From Streptomyces sp. NBC_00620 (lineage in GTDB: Bacteria; Actinomycetota; Actinomycetes; Streptomycetales; Streptomycetaceae), in assembly GCF_026341825.1 (NCBI RefSeq), contig NZ_JAPENY010000002.1, positions 620,001 through 684,000 of the forward strand: a DNA stretch of 64,000 bases, written 5' to 3'. The notes beneath the pieces were generated by a model. It was given only the letters and a program-made list of their open reading frames with translations. It made no database searches and had not been told where the DNA came from. The first letter of the stretch is position 1; every line of letters begins with the position of its first letter. Positions 17,817 through 28,200 of this stretch are shown one piece after another. Position numbers and translations under genes: made by a program.

Positions 17817-18659
17817 GTGAACTCGGTCCTCGGACGCCGAACCCGCTTTCTGGCCGCCACCACCGCGACGGCCGGGCTGCTGCTCGTGGCCGGCTGCTCC
17901 TCGGACGACGGCGGAGGCTCGACCACCGTCAAGGGCGTCAAGCTCGTCAAGGCGGATCAGATCACCACCTGCACCCACCTCCCGTACCCGCCCTTCCAGT
18001 CGGAGATCGACGGCAAGGTGCAGGGCTTCGACGTCTCGCTGATCGACCTGGTCGCCAAGGACCTGGGCGTGAAGCAGGAGTTCATCGACACGCCCTTCGA
18101 GAACTTCAAGACCGGCGCGTTCCTCAACTCCGGCGAGTGCGACCTCGCCGCGGCCGGCATGACCATCACCGACGAGCGCAAGAAGAACGTCGACTTCTCG
18201 GACCCGTACTTCGAGGCGACGCAGGCCGTCCTGGCCGACAAGAAGAGCGGCATCACCTCCTTCGCCGACCTCAAGGGCAAGAAGGTCGGCACCCAGGCCC
18301 AGACGACCGGCGAGGACTACGCCACGAGCCACGGCCTGGACCCCGTCTCCTTCGAGTCCTCCGACGCCCTCCTCAACGGGCTGCGCACCGGCCAGGTCCA
18401 GGCCGTCATCATCGACTACCCGGTCGTCCAGGGCTGGCTGAAGGACAAGGCCAACGCGGACGCCTTCGAGGTCGCCGACAACATCAACACCGGTGAGCAG
18501 TACGGCTTTTCGGTGAAGAAGGGCAACACCGCGCTCGTCGACGCCATCAACAAGGCGATCGCGGACGCGAAGGCCGACGGCACGTACAAGACGCTGTACG
18601 AGAAGTGGATCGGCCCGTACGACGCCGCTGCGGCCTCCGCCTCCCCGTCCGCCTCATGA
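17817..18659 (+). CDS. Polar amino-acid ABC transporter, substrate-binding lipoprotein
   Basis: A 280-aa family 3 extracellular solute-binding protein. Lipobox LVAGC27 follows a hydrophobic signal; the mature part has CTHLPYPPFQSEIDGKVQGFDVSL in sections, KKNVDFSDPYFEATQ and ALLNGLRTGQVQAVI, as in glutamine/cystine-type binding proteins. The GTG has a near-perfect SD (AGGAGG) 6 nt upstream. First gene of a three-gene operon with permease and ATPase. It ends in a short Ala/Ser/Pro tail. The exact ligand cannot be read from sequence. Confidence 0.92.
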   Translation: MNSVLGRRTRFLAATTATAGLLLVAGCSSDDGGGSTTVKGVKLVKADQITTCTHLPYPPFQSEIDGKVQGFDVSLIDLVAKDLGVKQEFIDTPFENFKTGAFLNSGECDLAAAGMTITDERKKNVDFSDPYFEATQAVLADKKSGITSFADLKGKKVGTQAQTTGEDYATSHGLDPVSFESSDALLNGLRTGQVQAVIIDYPVVQGWLKDKANADAFEVADNINTGEQYGFSVKKGNTALVDAINKAIADAKADGTYKTLYEKWIGPYDAAAASASPSAS

Positions 18660-19489
18660 GTGGAGCCGACGCACAACTCCAGCCACGCAAAAGCGGTCTG
18701 ACCCGGCGTCAGAAGCGTGCGCTGTCACGCGGCGTCCAGTACGTCGTGTTCGTCGCGGCCGTGGTCGCCTTCGCGGCCACGGCCGACTGGGGGCGGCTGA
18801 AGAACCAGTTCGCGCAGTGGGACCTGGTCACGCAGATGTTCCCGGACGTCATCACGATGGCGCTGAAGAACACCGTGCTCTACACCATGTCCGGCTTCGT
18901 CTTCGGCCTCGTGCTCGGCATGGTCGTCGCCCTGATGCGGCTGTCCCCGGTGGGCCCCTACCGCTGGGTCGCCGGCATCTACATCGAGATCTTCCGCGGC
19001 CTGCCCGCCCTGCTCATCTTCGTGTTCGTGGGTGTCGCCGTGCCGCTGGCGTTCCCGGGCACGGAGATCCCCGGCGGCACCTACGGCAAGGTGGCCCTGG
19101 CCCTCGGCCTCGTCTCGGCCGCCTACATGGCCGAGACGATCCGCGCGGGCATCCAGGCCGTGCCCAAGGGGCAGATGGAGGCGGCCCGTTCGCTGGGCTT
19201 CTCGCACACCCGGGCCATGGTCTCGATCATCATCCCGCAGGCCTTCCGCATCGTGATCCCGCCGCTCACCAACGAACTCGTCCTCCTCTTCAAGGACTCC
19301 TCGCTGGTGCTGTTCCTCGGCGTCACGCTGGAGGAACGCGAACTCACCAAGTTCGGGCGCGACCTGGCGAGCCAGACCGCCAACTCCACGCCGATCCTGG
19401 TCGCGGGCCTGTGCTACCTGCTGGTCACGATCCCGCTCGGCTTCGTCGTGCGCCGCCTCGAGACGAAGGCCGGGGAGGCCACCAAGTGA
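18656..19489 (+). CDS. Amino-acid ABC transporter permease (HisMQ/GlnP type)
   Basis: A 277-aa inner-membrane permease. The HEQR signature MALKNTVLYTMSGFVFGLVLG and EAA loop (GMVVALM; PKGQMEAARSLGFSHTRAM) are typical of polar amino-acid uptake permeases. About five transmembrane segments follow a basic N-terminus. It is translationally coupled to the binding-protein gene (ATGA overlap at 18656). A single permease gene implies a homodimeric channel. Confidence 0.92.
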   Translation: MSGADAQLQPRKSGLTRRQKRALSRGVQYVVFVAAVVAFAATADWGRLKNQFAQWDLVTQMFPDVITMALKNTVLYTMSGFVFGLVLGMVVALMRLSPVGPYRWVAGIYIEIFRGLPALLIFVFVGVAVPLAFPGTEIPGGTYGKVALALGLVSAAYMAETIRAGIQAVPKGQMEAARSLGFSHTRAMVSIIIPQAFRIVIPPLTNELVLLFKDSSLVLFLGVTLEERELTKFGRDLASQTANSTPILVAGLCYLLVTIPLGFVVRRLETKAGEATK

Positions 19490-20286
19490 GCACGTCTCAG
19501 CCACCAGAGATCCGTAGGACACCAGAGATTCAGGTCAAGGGCCTGCACAAGTCCTTCGGCGACAACGAGGTGCTGCGCGGCATCGACCTGGAGATCGGCT
19601 CGGGTGAAGTCGTCTGCGTCATCGGCCCGTCCGGCTCCGGCAAGTCCACACTGCTGCGCTGCGTGAACCTCCTCGAGGAGCCCACCAAGGGCGAGGTCTT
19701 CGTCGGCGGTACGGAGGTCACGCACCCCGACGTCGACATCGACGCCGTACGCCGCCGTATCGGCATGGTCTTCCAGCAGTTCAACCTCTTCCCCCACCTG
19801 TCGGTGACCGACAACCTCACGCTGCCGCAGCGCCGGGTGCTGAAGCGGGACAAGGCCGAGGCCTCCCGGATCGCCGCGGAGAACCTGCGGCGCGTGGGCC
19901 TCTCCGAGAAGGCCGACGCGTACCCCTCCTCCCTCTCCGGCGGCCAGCAGCAGCGCGTCGCGATCGCCCGCGCCCTGGCCATGGGCCCCGAGGTGATGCT
20001 CTTCGACGAGCCCACCTCGGCCCTCGACCCCGAACTCGTCGGCGACGTACTCGCGGTCATGCGGATGCTCGCCAACGAGGGCATGACGATGATGGTCGTC
20101 ACCCACGAGATGACCTTCGCGCGCGAGGTCGCCGACCGCGTCGTCTTCATGGACGGCGGCGTGATCGTCGAGGAGGGCGCCCCCGCACAGGTCATCGGCA
20201 ACCCGAGCCACGAGCGGACGCGGCACTTCCTGTCGCGCCTGCTTGACCCCGCGATGGCGGATGTCGAGGAGGACCGCGCCCCGTAA
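19486..20286 (+). CDS. Amino-acid ABC transporter ATP-binding protein (GlnQ type)
   Basis: A 266-aa ATPase that powers the transporter. Walker A GPSGSGKST at residues 47-55, Q-loop FQQFNLFPHL, signature LSGGQQQRVAIARAL, Walker B VMLFDEPTSALD and H-loop VTHEM are all intact. The GTG overlaps the permease stop (GTGA). A 28-bp Streptomyces repeat begins at its stop codon. Confidence 0.94.
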   Translation: MSTSQPPEIRRTPEIQVKGLHKSFGDNEVLRGIDLEIGSGEVVCVIGPSGSGKSTLLRCVNLLEEPTKGEVFVGGTEVTHPDVDIDAVRRRIGMVFQQFNLFPHLSVTDNLTLPQRRVLKRDKAEASRIAAENLRRVGLSEKADAYPSSLSGGQQQRVAIARALAMGPEVMLFDEPTSALDPELVGDVLAVMRMLANEGMTMMVVTHEMTFAREVADRVVFMDGGVIVEEGAPAQVIGNPSHERTRHFLSRLLDPAMADVEEDRAP

Positions 20287-20313
20287 GGGGCGCGGGGAAC
20301 TGCGCGACCAGCC
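20286..20313 (+). repeat. 28-bp Streptomyces 3'-end repeat, family 2, copy A
   Basis: AGGGGCGCGGGGAACTGCGCG followed by ACCAGCC starts at the last base of the ATPase stop codon. The identical 28 bp occurs on the minus strand at 61510-61537, also just past a stop codon. Confidence 0.85.
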
Positions 20314-20350
20314 ACGAACCACCTGCAGTCGGCGAACTAAGGTTCAGCCC

Positions 20351-21442
20351 ATGAGCGATCAGGCGGTGCTCCGTGTGAAGGGCCGGGTCCTCGTCGGACC
20401 CGACGACGTCCGCGACGAGTTGTGGGTCGTCGGCGGGAGGATCTCGTACGAGCGCCCCGCCGGCGCCCGTGACATCCGTACCGTCGAGGGCTGGGCCCTG
20501 CCCGGTCTCGTCGACGCGCACTGCCACGTAGGGCTCGGCCTGCACGGCCCCGTCGACGCCGACGTCGCCGAGAAGCAGGCGCTGACCGATCGCGAGGCCG
20601 GCACCCTGCTGCTGAGGGACGCGGGTTCGCCCTCCGACACCCGCTGGATCGACGACCGCGCAGACCTCCCGAAGATCATCCGCGCGGGCCGCCACATCGC
20701 CCGAACCCGCCGCTACATCAGGAACTTCGCGCACGAGATCGAGCCGGAGGACCTCGTCGCGTACGTCGCCCAGGAGGCCCGGCGCGGCGACGGCTGGGTC
20801 AAACTCGTGGGCGACTGGATCGACCGCGGCACCGGCGACCTGAGCGCCTGCTGGCCCCGGGACGCCGTCGAGGCCGCGATCGCCGAGGCACACCGCCTCG
20901 GCGCCCGCGTGACCGCGCACTGCTTCGCCGAGGACTCCCTGCGTGATTTGGTCGAGGCGGGCATCGACTGCGTGGAGCACGCGACGGGCCTGACCGAGGA
21001 CACCATCCCGCTCTTCGCCGAGCACGGCGTCGCGATCGTCCCCACGCTGGTGAACATCGCGACCTTCCCGCAGCTCGCGGCCGGCGGCGACGGGAAGTTC
21101 CCCCAATGGTCCGCGCACATGCGCCAGTTGCACGAACGGCGCTACGACACCGTGCGCGCGGCCTACGACGCCGGGATCCCCGTGTACGTCGGCACCGACG
21201 CGGGCGGCTCGCTCGCCCACGGTCTTGTCGCGGGCGAGGTCGCCGAACTCGTCACCGCCGGCATCCCGCCCGTCGAGGCGCTGTCGGCCACGACGTGGGG
21301 CGCGCGGCGCTGGCTGGGACGGCCGGGCCTCGACGAGGGGGCACCGGCGGACCTCGTGGTGTACGAAGGGGATCCGCGGGCGGACATACGCGTGCTGGCC
21401 GCCCCGCGGCGGATCGTGCTGAACGGGCGGGTCGTGGGTTAG
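20351..21442 (+). CDS. Amidohydrolase family protein
   Basis: A 363-aa metal-dependent amidohydrolase (imidazolonepropionase/dipeptidase-like). Metal ligands visible are the N-terminal HxH-type site VDAHCHVGLG, VTAHCFAEDS, CVEHATGLTED and the Asp in YVGTDAGGSLAHG. The flanking small beta domain appears at both ends (VLRVKGRVLVGP; ADLVVYEGDPRADI). The ATG at 20351 has AAGG 8 nt upstream. It lies 64 bp after the amino-acid ABC operon on the same strand and may hydrolyse an imported amide or dipeptide (inference). Confidence 0.86.
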   Translation: MSDQAVLRVKGRVLVGPDDVRDELWVVGGRISYERPAGARDIRTVEGWALPGLVDAHCHVGLGLHGPVDADVAEKQALTDREAGTLLLRDAGSPSDTRWIDDRADLPKIIRAGRHIARTRRYIRNFAHEIEPEDLVAYVAQEARRGDGWVKLVGDWIDRGTGDLSACWPRDAVEAAIAEAHRLGARVTAHCFAEDSLRDLVEAGIDCVEHATGLTEDTIPLFAEHGVAIVPTLVNIATFPQLAAGGDGKFPQWSAHMRQLHERRYDTVRAAYDAGIPVYVGTDAGGSLAHGLVAGEVAELVTAGIPPVEALSATTWGARRWLGRPGLDEGAPADLVVYEGDPRADIRVLAAPRRIVLNGRVVG

Positions 21443-21511
21443 GCGCCACGGATCCCCGGGATCCCGGTACAGAGAGAGTCACTTGCCTTCAACGAGGGAG
21501 CGCTGGCGGAG

Positions 21512-22171
21512 ATGATCGATCCGGCAACCATCGACGTGCCCGAATTCCTGGAGCGCTGGTACGGCCCTCCCGACGGCCCGTCCGGGACGCTCCCGACCAC
21601 CTGCGACTGGCTCCCGGCCCCCCTCAAGGAGTGGCACAGGCTCGCGTCCCGGTGGTCGACCCCGCTCATGACGGTGAACCGGATGATCGCGCCGGAACAG
21701 GTGAAGGCGGGCGAGGACAGCACGGCCGTCTTCATGGAGGACGCGACCGGCGACTGGCGTTGGGCGTTCGGCACCGCGGAGCCGGACGTGGTCCACGAAG
21801 CCGAGCTCTACGAGCCGTGGCAGCGGTGCGCGGAGAGCCTCCCGGAACTCCTGACGCACAGCGTCCTGTACGAGGCCACGTACACGGGCAGTTCGTGGCG
21901 GGAGTGCGCCCAGGTGGAGGAGCACCGGCTCGACTCCGTCCTCGCGCCGATGACACGGATCGCGTTCGGCGGCTGGGGTTCGCCCCGCCCCGGTGGCCGG
22001 ATCTTCATGAGCGACACCCTGGTCGCCGCGACGGGGCCCGCGATGGCCCCCGGAAGCCCCTGGGAGAACAGGCCGGGATACGCGGAGGTGCGCGTGGCCA
22101 CCACGGAGCCCGAGCGTCTGGCCTACCTGGACGACATGACTGACATCCCTTGGATCAAGCCGTTCCCCTGA
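21512..22171 (+). CDS. Uncharacterised protein, SUKH-like pattern; candidate immunity protein
   Basis: A 219-aa soluble protein with no signal peptide or membrane segment. The stretch around residues 70-125 (VFMEDATGDWRWAFGTAEPD and later CAESLPELLTHSVLYEA) resembles the strand-rich core and C-terminal helix of SMI1/KNR4 (SUKH) proteins, many of which are toxin immunity proteins; this is pattern recognition only. An SD (GAGGGAG/GGAG) precedes the ATG. It is convergent with the RHS toxin gene and ends 80 bp from the toxin's 3' end, across a shared hairpin. Position and fold make it the best immunity candidate, but immunity genes usually lie on the toxin's own strand. Confidence 0.6.
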   Translation: MIDPATIDVPEFLERWYGPPDGPSGTLPTTCDWLPAPLKEWHRLASRWSTPLMTVNRMIAPEQVKAGEDSTAVFMEDATGDWRWAFGTAEPDVVHEAELYEPWQRCAESLPELLTHSVLYEATYTGSSWRECAQVEEHRLDSVLAPMTRIAFGGWGSPRPGGRIFMSDTLVAATGPAMAPGSPWENRPGYAEVRVATTEPERLAYLDDMTDIPWIKPFP

Positions 22172-22187
22172 CCGCCGTCAGACAGGC

Positions 22188-22224
22188 CATCGGCCCCGGC
22201 AGCACGAGGTTGCCGGGGCCGATG
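22188..22224. terminator. Bidirectional hairpin between the candidate immunity gene and the RHS gene
   Basis: A perfect 14-bp inverted repeat (22188-22201 with 22211-22224) flanks a 9-nt loop. Confidence 0.82.
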
Positions 22225-22250
22225 AGCGCGGAGCGGGATCGGTCAGATGG

Positions 22251-25200
22251 TCAACGCCCCAGGAAGGGCAGTTGCCGGATCGCACCCCCCGCGTCCCGGA
22301 AGATCACCGTCAGCGTCGCGCCCGACGGCAACATGGTGGGCAGGGCGGCCGTGCATCCTCCGCAGACGTAGTTGCCGCTGATGAACAGCCGGGCCTCGGT
22401 GGCACCTTGGGCCCGCATCGCGCCCGCCGCCTGCGCTTCCAGGTGGTGGAAGTTCTGGCCGGTCGCCCCGGGCGGAAGGTTGCCCGCGTAGGACGGGCTG
22501 AGGTTGCGGCTGCCCGAGGACACGGGGATCGGACCGTTCCAGCCCGGCAGGTGCAGGGCGCCGGTCATGCCCCCGGGGTTCGCGAACTGGTTCGCCGCGT
22601 CGGCCGCCTGCTGCAGTCCCTCTTCGAGATCGTCCGGACCGCAGCCGTTGTGTACGAGGACCGGACTGCCCCCGGCCACCACGTAGTACGTGTGGACCCC
22701 GGCGACCGTGAGGTTGTGGACGGTCGCCTTCGCCGACCAGGGGTCGACGGCCGTGATCTGGATCCAGCTCCCGCTGCCCGTGCTCAGCCACTGCCCGGGT
22801 TTCAGGTCGCCGGCATCCACCCAACGGCCCACGTCGGGCAGCCAGAACGGGTGGCCGTCCGTGGCCGTGATCGTCGACGTGGCGTCCCCGGCACGGCCGT
22901 CGGTGTCGACGGTGAGCGTGACGAGCTGCTTGGCGCCCTTGCCGGTGATGGTGGCGGTCACCGCACGGGACCGGGTGTCGTCGGTCTCGACGTCGGAGGC
23001 CGCGACCCGGTCTCCGACCAGGATGTCCTCGATCGCCTTGGTGGTGCCGTCGGCCATCAGGACCTGGGTGCCCGGGGTGAAGCTGTTGCGGACCTTGCAG
23101 CTCGCACCGCTGCTGGGCGGCTGCTCCGGAACCTTCGGCGGGGCCGGGGCCGGGGCGGGCACCGGATTCGCCGGAGCCGGAGCCGGAGCGGCATTGGCCG
23201 GCGGAGCCGCGTTCGCGGGCGGGGCGGCGCCCGCCGGAGGAGCGGCGCCGGCCGGCGGCAGGGCGTTGTCGGCCGTGCGGCGGACGTCGTTGGCGGCATC
23301 GACGGCGTCGATCACCTCGTCGCCGTACTTGACCGCCTTGGCCGCCGAGGCGCCGTACCCCGCGAACGGGATCGCCGACGCGCAGGACAGGCCCGCGTCC
23401 ACATAGTTGCCCTCGGCCGCGTACCAGCCGCAGTTGGCGAGGTCGGCGATCTCACCGACGGCCGGGATCAGGCCGACGACGTCCAGGGCCAGGTGACCGA
23501 TGTCCGACCACGACATTCCGAACAGGTGCCCGTCGATCTCGACGAACGAGACCGGGTTGCCGCCCGCGAAGGCGTACCGGTTGCCGGTGAACGGGTCGGT
23601 CGTCAGGCCCATGTCGGCGAGCGCGCCGCCGTACATGTCGCGGGTCAGGAACCGGTTCAGGCCGGGGTCGTAGGTCCGGAAGCCCATGTCGTAGGTGCCG
23701 GACGTGGAGTCGAAGCGCTTGCCGTTGAACCGGTAGGAGTTGTACGGCTCCTCGCCGCCCGACCCGGGCTTGTCGGCGCCGGTGAACTGGGCGTTGTCGT
23801 TCTTGCCGTACGCGGTGTAGCCGTACGTCGCCTTGGTGTTGCCGTCCTTGTCGGTGAGCGCCTCGACGTCACCGTGGGGGTGGTAGGCGTACTGGGTGGT
23901 CTCGGGGTCCTTGTCCTCCTCGTCCTTGATCTGGGTGAGTTTCTGGCCCCAGGAGGCGTACTGGAAGGACGTCACGGACTCGTCCGACACTTCCTCCCGC
24001 AGGGACAGGGAGGTGATCCCGAGATACGTGAAGAGGGTGGTCTTCGCGTCGTCGCCGCTGCCCTGGGACTCCTTGACGGTGCGGTCGAAGGCGTCGTACG
24101 TCATCCGGGTCGTCTTCGCCGCGTCGCCGCTGCCCGCGGTGATCGAGGCGGGCCGGTCGAAGCCGTCGTAGCGGTACTTCTGGATGCTCTCGCCGCCGAA
24201 GGAGACGGTGTCGAGACGGCCGAGCGGGTCGTAGTTGTACGTCGAGGAGGCGCCGTCCTCGGTGGAGGTGAGGAGCCGGTTGCGGTCGTAGCGGTGGGTG
24301 GTCGTGGTGTCGTCGACGGTCTGCCGGATCACATTGCCGGCGGCGTCGTGCCGGTACTCCTCCGTCGCCTCGTCGTCGCCGGTCTTCGTCACCTTGGCGA
24401 TGCGGTCCTGCGGGTCGTAGCCGTACGCGTAGGTGTTGTCGACGGTGTCGCCGTGGTCGTCGGCGTCCATCACCTTGAGGACGTCCTCGAGCTTGTGACC
24501 GTTGGCGTTGTAGGTCAGCGCGTGTTCGGCGACGACCGTGCCGTCGGACTTCTTCTCGCTCGTCCGCTTCGTCGCCCCGTCGAGGTAGTAGTCGACGGTG
24601 AGGACATTGCCGTTGGGCTTGGTCTCCTCGGCGAGTTCACCGCGGGAGGTGTACTCCAGGCCGGTCACCTGCTGGTCCCCGGCCGTCGGAGAGGCGGCGT
24701 TGGTGATCCGCTCCACCCGGTCCAGGGCGTCGTACTCCAGCTTGCTCCAGGTCAGGTCGTGCGTGGTGGTGAGCGTGTTGCCGTTGGCGTCGTAGGTCAG
24801 CTCGGCGGTGTTGCGGACGGAGTCCCCGTCGTGCTCGACGACCTTGGTGAGCTGGTTGATCCCGTCGTAGCCGAGGGTGTACCGGTCGACCTCGACGCCC
24901 GGGCTGCGGTCGGTGATCTCGGTCTGGTTCCCGTTGGCGTCGTAGCGGTAGGAGAAGTCCTTGTTCTCGTTGTCGGTGTCGCCGGAGTTGTCGCGGACCA
25001 GCCGCACCGCGTCCGCGACGACGACACCGGTCGCCTTGTCCGTCAGGGTGACGGCCTGGCCGGCGTTCTCCTCGAAGGTGTACTTGCCCAGTGACCGCCA
25101 TTCACCCGGGAGTTCGGTCTGGTCGAGGGTCTTCTCCTCGGTTCCGTCCTTGTGCTTGATCTCGTACGTGGCGTCCTTCGCAGCGCCCTCGACCTTCGGG

Positions 25201-28200
25201 TTGCGGACGTAGACCGTGTAGTCGCCGTTCTGCGGGATGTTCAGCTGCCACACGAACCGGGACTCGCCGGACCCCGCCGCATGGGTCTGCGCGTTGAAGC
25301 CGTACGAGCCCTCTGCGGTGACCTCGTCCCAAGTCCCCTGTGTCGCCGTGTTGTTGACGTCGGAGTTGTCGACGAGCGCGACCTGGAGACCGACCGGGAC
25401 GCCGTTGTCCGACCGGGACTTCAGCGCGCCGCTCGGATAGAAGGCGGAGTTGAGGGTCCGGGAGACCGAACCGCCCGCGCTGGTCAGGGTGTTCTGGATC
25501 TGCTGACCGAGTTCGTTGTACTCGTAGGTGCTCTTGATGTCGAAGGCGTCGGTGGACGTCCGGATCCAGCCGGTGTCGAAGTAGCTGTACCGCGACTCGT
25601 TGCGGACGGACTGGCCCTCCGACGGCGGGGCGCTGACCTTCACCGGCCGGCCGACCTCGTCGTACTGGTAGATCGTCCGGTCGGGCTTGTTGTAGCGCTC
25701 GTCGTCCGGGTCGTAGGGGGTGAGGGTCTCCTTGACCCGGTTCAGTTCGTCGTAGACGGTCTCGGCGGCGAAGTCCTCGGGGTCCGCGCCCGTCTCGACG
25801 CCGCGCGGGGTGATGACCCGGGTCTGGTTGCCCGCCTCGTCGTACTCGAAGCGGGTGGTGCGCAAGACGGTGTCGGCACCGTTCTTCTCGTGCGGGGTGC
25901 GCGCCTCGACCAGGGCGGCGCGGGCGTCGAGGACCAGCTCGGCGCGGTTCCCGTCGGCGTCCGTGGTGGCGGTGGTCAGCCCGTCCCAGTCGTAGGTGCT
26001 CGTCGTCGAGTTGCCGGTCGCGTCCGTCGTCTCAAGGAGCCGGTGGTCGAGGTCGTAGCGGAACCGGCTGGTGTAGTCGTCCGGATCCTGGCTCTCGGCC
26101 TTGCGCGCGTCAACGACCTCGACCAGATCGCCGACACCGTCGTACGCGGCGGTGGCGCGGTGACCGGCCGCGTCCTCGGTCGCGATCCGCTGGTAGATCT
26201 CGTTGTAGGTGATCTTCGTGGTGTAGTCGTCGGGGTCCTCGGTCAGGGTGCCCTTCGGCTGCGTCGACGTCAGCTGGTTGCCGACCTTGTCGAACGTGTA
26301 CGTCGTCCGCCGCAGCGGGTCGCCGGCTTCGTCGCCGGGCTGCACCAGCTCGACCTGCTGGTCGGCGGCGTCGAAACGGCTGGTGCTCGACGCGCCGTTG
26401 GGGGAGGTGAACTCGACGGTGTTGTCGTTCCTGTCGTACACCGGCGCAGGTGTGACGAGGAAGTCGCCCGCCTCCTGGTCCTTGGGGATCCGGTTCTCCA
26501 GCGGACGCCCGAACAGGTCGTACGTCTGCGTCGTCGTCGCCCCGTTGGCCTCCTCCAGCTCGGTCACGTTGCCGCGCACGTCGTACGTCGTCCGCGTCCG
26601 GTTGCCGAGCGCGTCGACGATGGTGCGCGGATAGCCGGACGGGTCGTAGTCCTCGAACCGGGTGGTGTGCTCGTTGGCGTCGGTGGCCGCGGTGAGCCGG
26701 CCCCGCGCGTCATAGGTGCTCGTCGAGGTGTAGTCGCCCTCGGGCTCGGTCGTGACGCCCTTGGGGTCGGTGACCGAGGTCGGATTGCCCACGGCGTCAT
26801 GGCCGAAGCGCCAGATCCGGCCCTCGGGGGAGACCCGCTGGGTCAGATCGGCGATGTAGCCGTTCTCGCCGGTGGCGTACGTGAGGGTGGCGGCGGGCCG
26901 GTCGTTCTTGACCGCCTCGGCGTCCCTGACCTCAAGCGGATAGCCGGTCTTGGGGTCGTACTTCCAGGTGCGGGCGGCGCCGTTGTTCTCCTCCAGGCGC
27001 GTGACGTTGTTGTCCGCGTCCCAGGCGAGCCTGGTGGTCTGCCGTTCGGCGTTGGTGAGCTTCACCGGCCGCCCGTAGCTGTCGAGAAGCTGCGTGCTCG
27101 GATTGCCCTCGGCGTCGGTGACGACGGTCTGCGCCGCCTTGCCGTCATGGCCGTCCGGGTCCGCGTAGCGGTAGCCGGTCAGACCGCCAAGGCGGTCCTT
27201 GATCGACTTGGTGTACCCCAGGTAGGGCAGCTGGTCCTTGTCGTCGTGCGGGCCGACGTAGTCGAGCTCGGTGGCGTGACCGAGCGGGTCGGTGACCTGG
27301 ACCAGCTTGATGCCCGGGTGGTCGAGCTCCTTGCCGTAGGTGAACCCGAACTCCTTGCGCAGCTTGTCGTTCGCGCCGGCACCGTCCGTCAGCCGCCCGA
27401 GCAGCCCCTTCTCGGTGAACGTGAAGTCGACCCGCCGCCCCGAGATGTCGGTGACGGAACGGACCTTGTCGATGATGAACGGGTTGAGGAGATGGTCACC
27501 GGTGCGCAGCTCGCCGTCCTCGTCGAGGTACGAGTACGGCTCGCCCTTCTCCCAGTAGTCGACGGTGAGAGTGCGCCGTCCCTCGGCGTCGGTGACGTAC
27601 TTCAGCAGCTTCTGGCCGAGCAGCCGCTGCTCGTAGGTGAACTCCATCCGGTTGCCGTTCTTGTCCACCATGGCGCTCGGATAGCCCTGGCAGTCGAAGA
27701 GGAACCGGGTGCGGTCCGGGCGCAGGAACTCCCAGGCCTCCCGCTCGTGCGGGTGCAGCAGACAGCTCTTCTCCAGCTGCCTGACCTTGAAGTGGACCCC
27801 GGAGGGGGAGTCCCACTCACCCTTCTTGTTCTTGCTGAAGACATGGCTGGTGCCGTCGCCGTCGGTCATCGTGATGCGGGCCGGCAGCAGCGCGGAGGGA
27901 TGGAAGTCCAGCGGGGTGCCGAGCCGGACGGGCGAGGACGCCTGGAGGGACCAGCCGGGTCCGGCCGGAGTGGAGGAGGCGTCCTGCGAGTTGTAGGAGA
28001 GCCGCAGGAAGGTCGAGAAGCCCAGGGACGGGTTCGAGAAGGCGTTGTACGACCAGACCGCGTTCCCCGCGTAGAGGTTGCTCATCAGGGCGGAGCCCGC
28101 GCCGGTGTTCTTGCCCGCGTAGGAGTAGAAGTCCTCGAGACCGAGCTGGTCGGAGGTCGGGTACTCGGCGGTCACCTGGTGCTTGGACGGCGGTACCCCG

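Noticed and set aside
22681..23102. HINT domain read as a protein-splicing intein
   Set aside because: It sits between the RHS core and a C-terminal toxin and ends in the VHN-type motif of toxin-releasing HINT domains; there is no conserved host protein to be rejoined.
23900..27700. YD repeats of the RHS gene as a satellite or CRISPR-like DNA repeat
   Set aside because: The periodicity is at protein level (degenerate YD units of about 20 residues); DNA units are not identical and there are no spacers.
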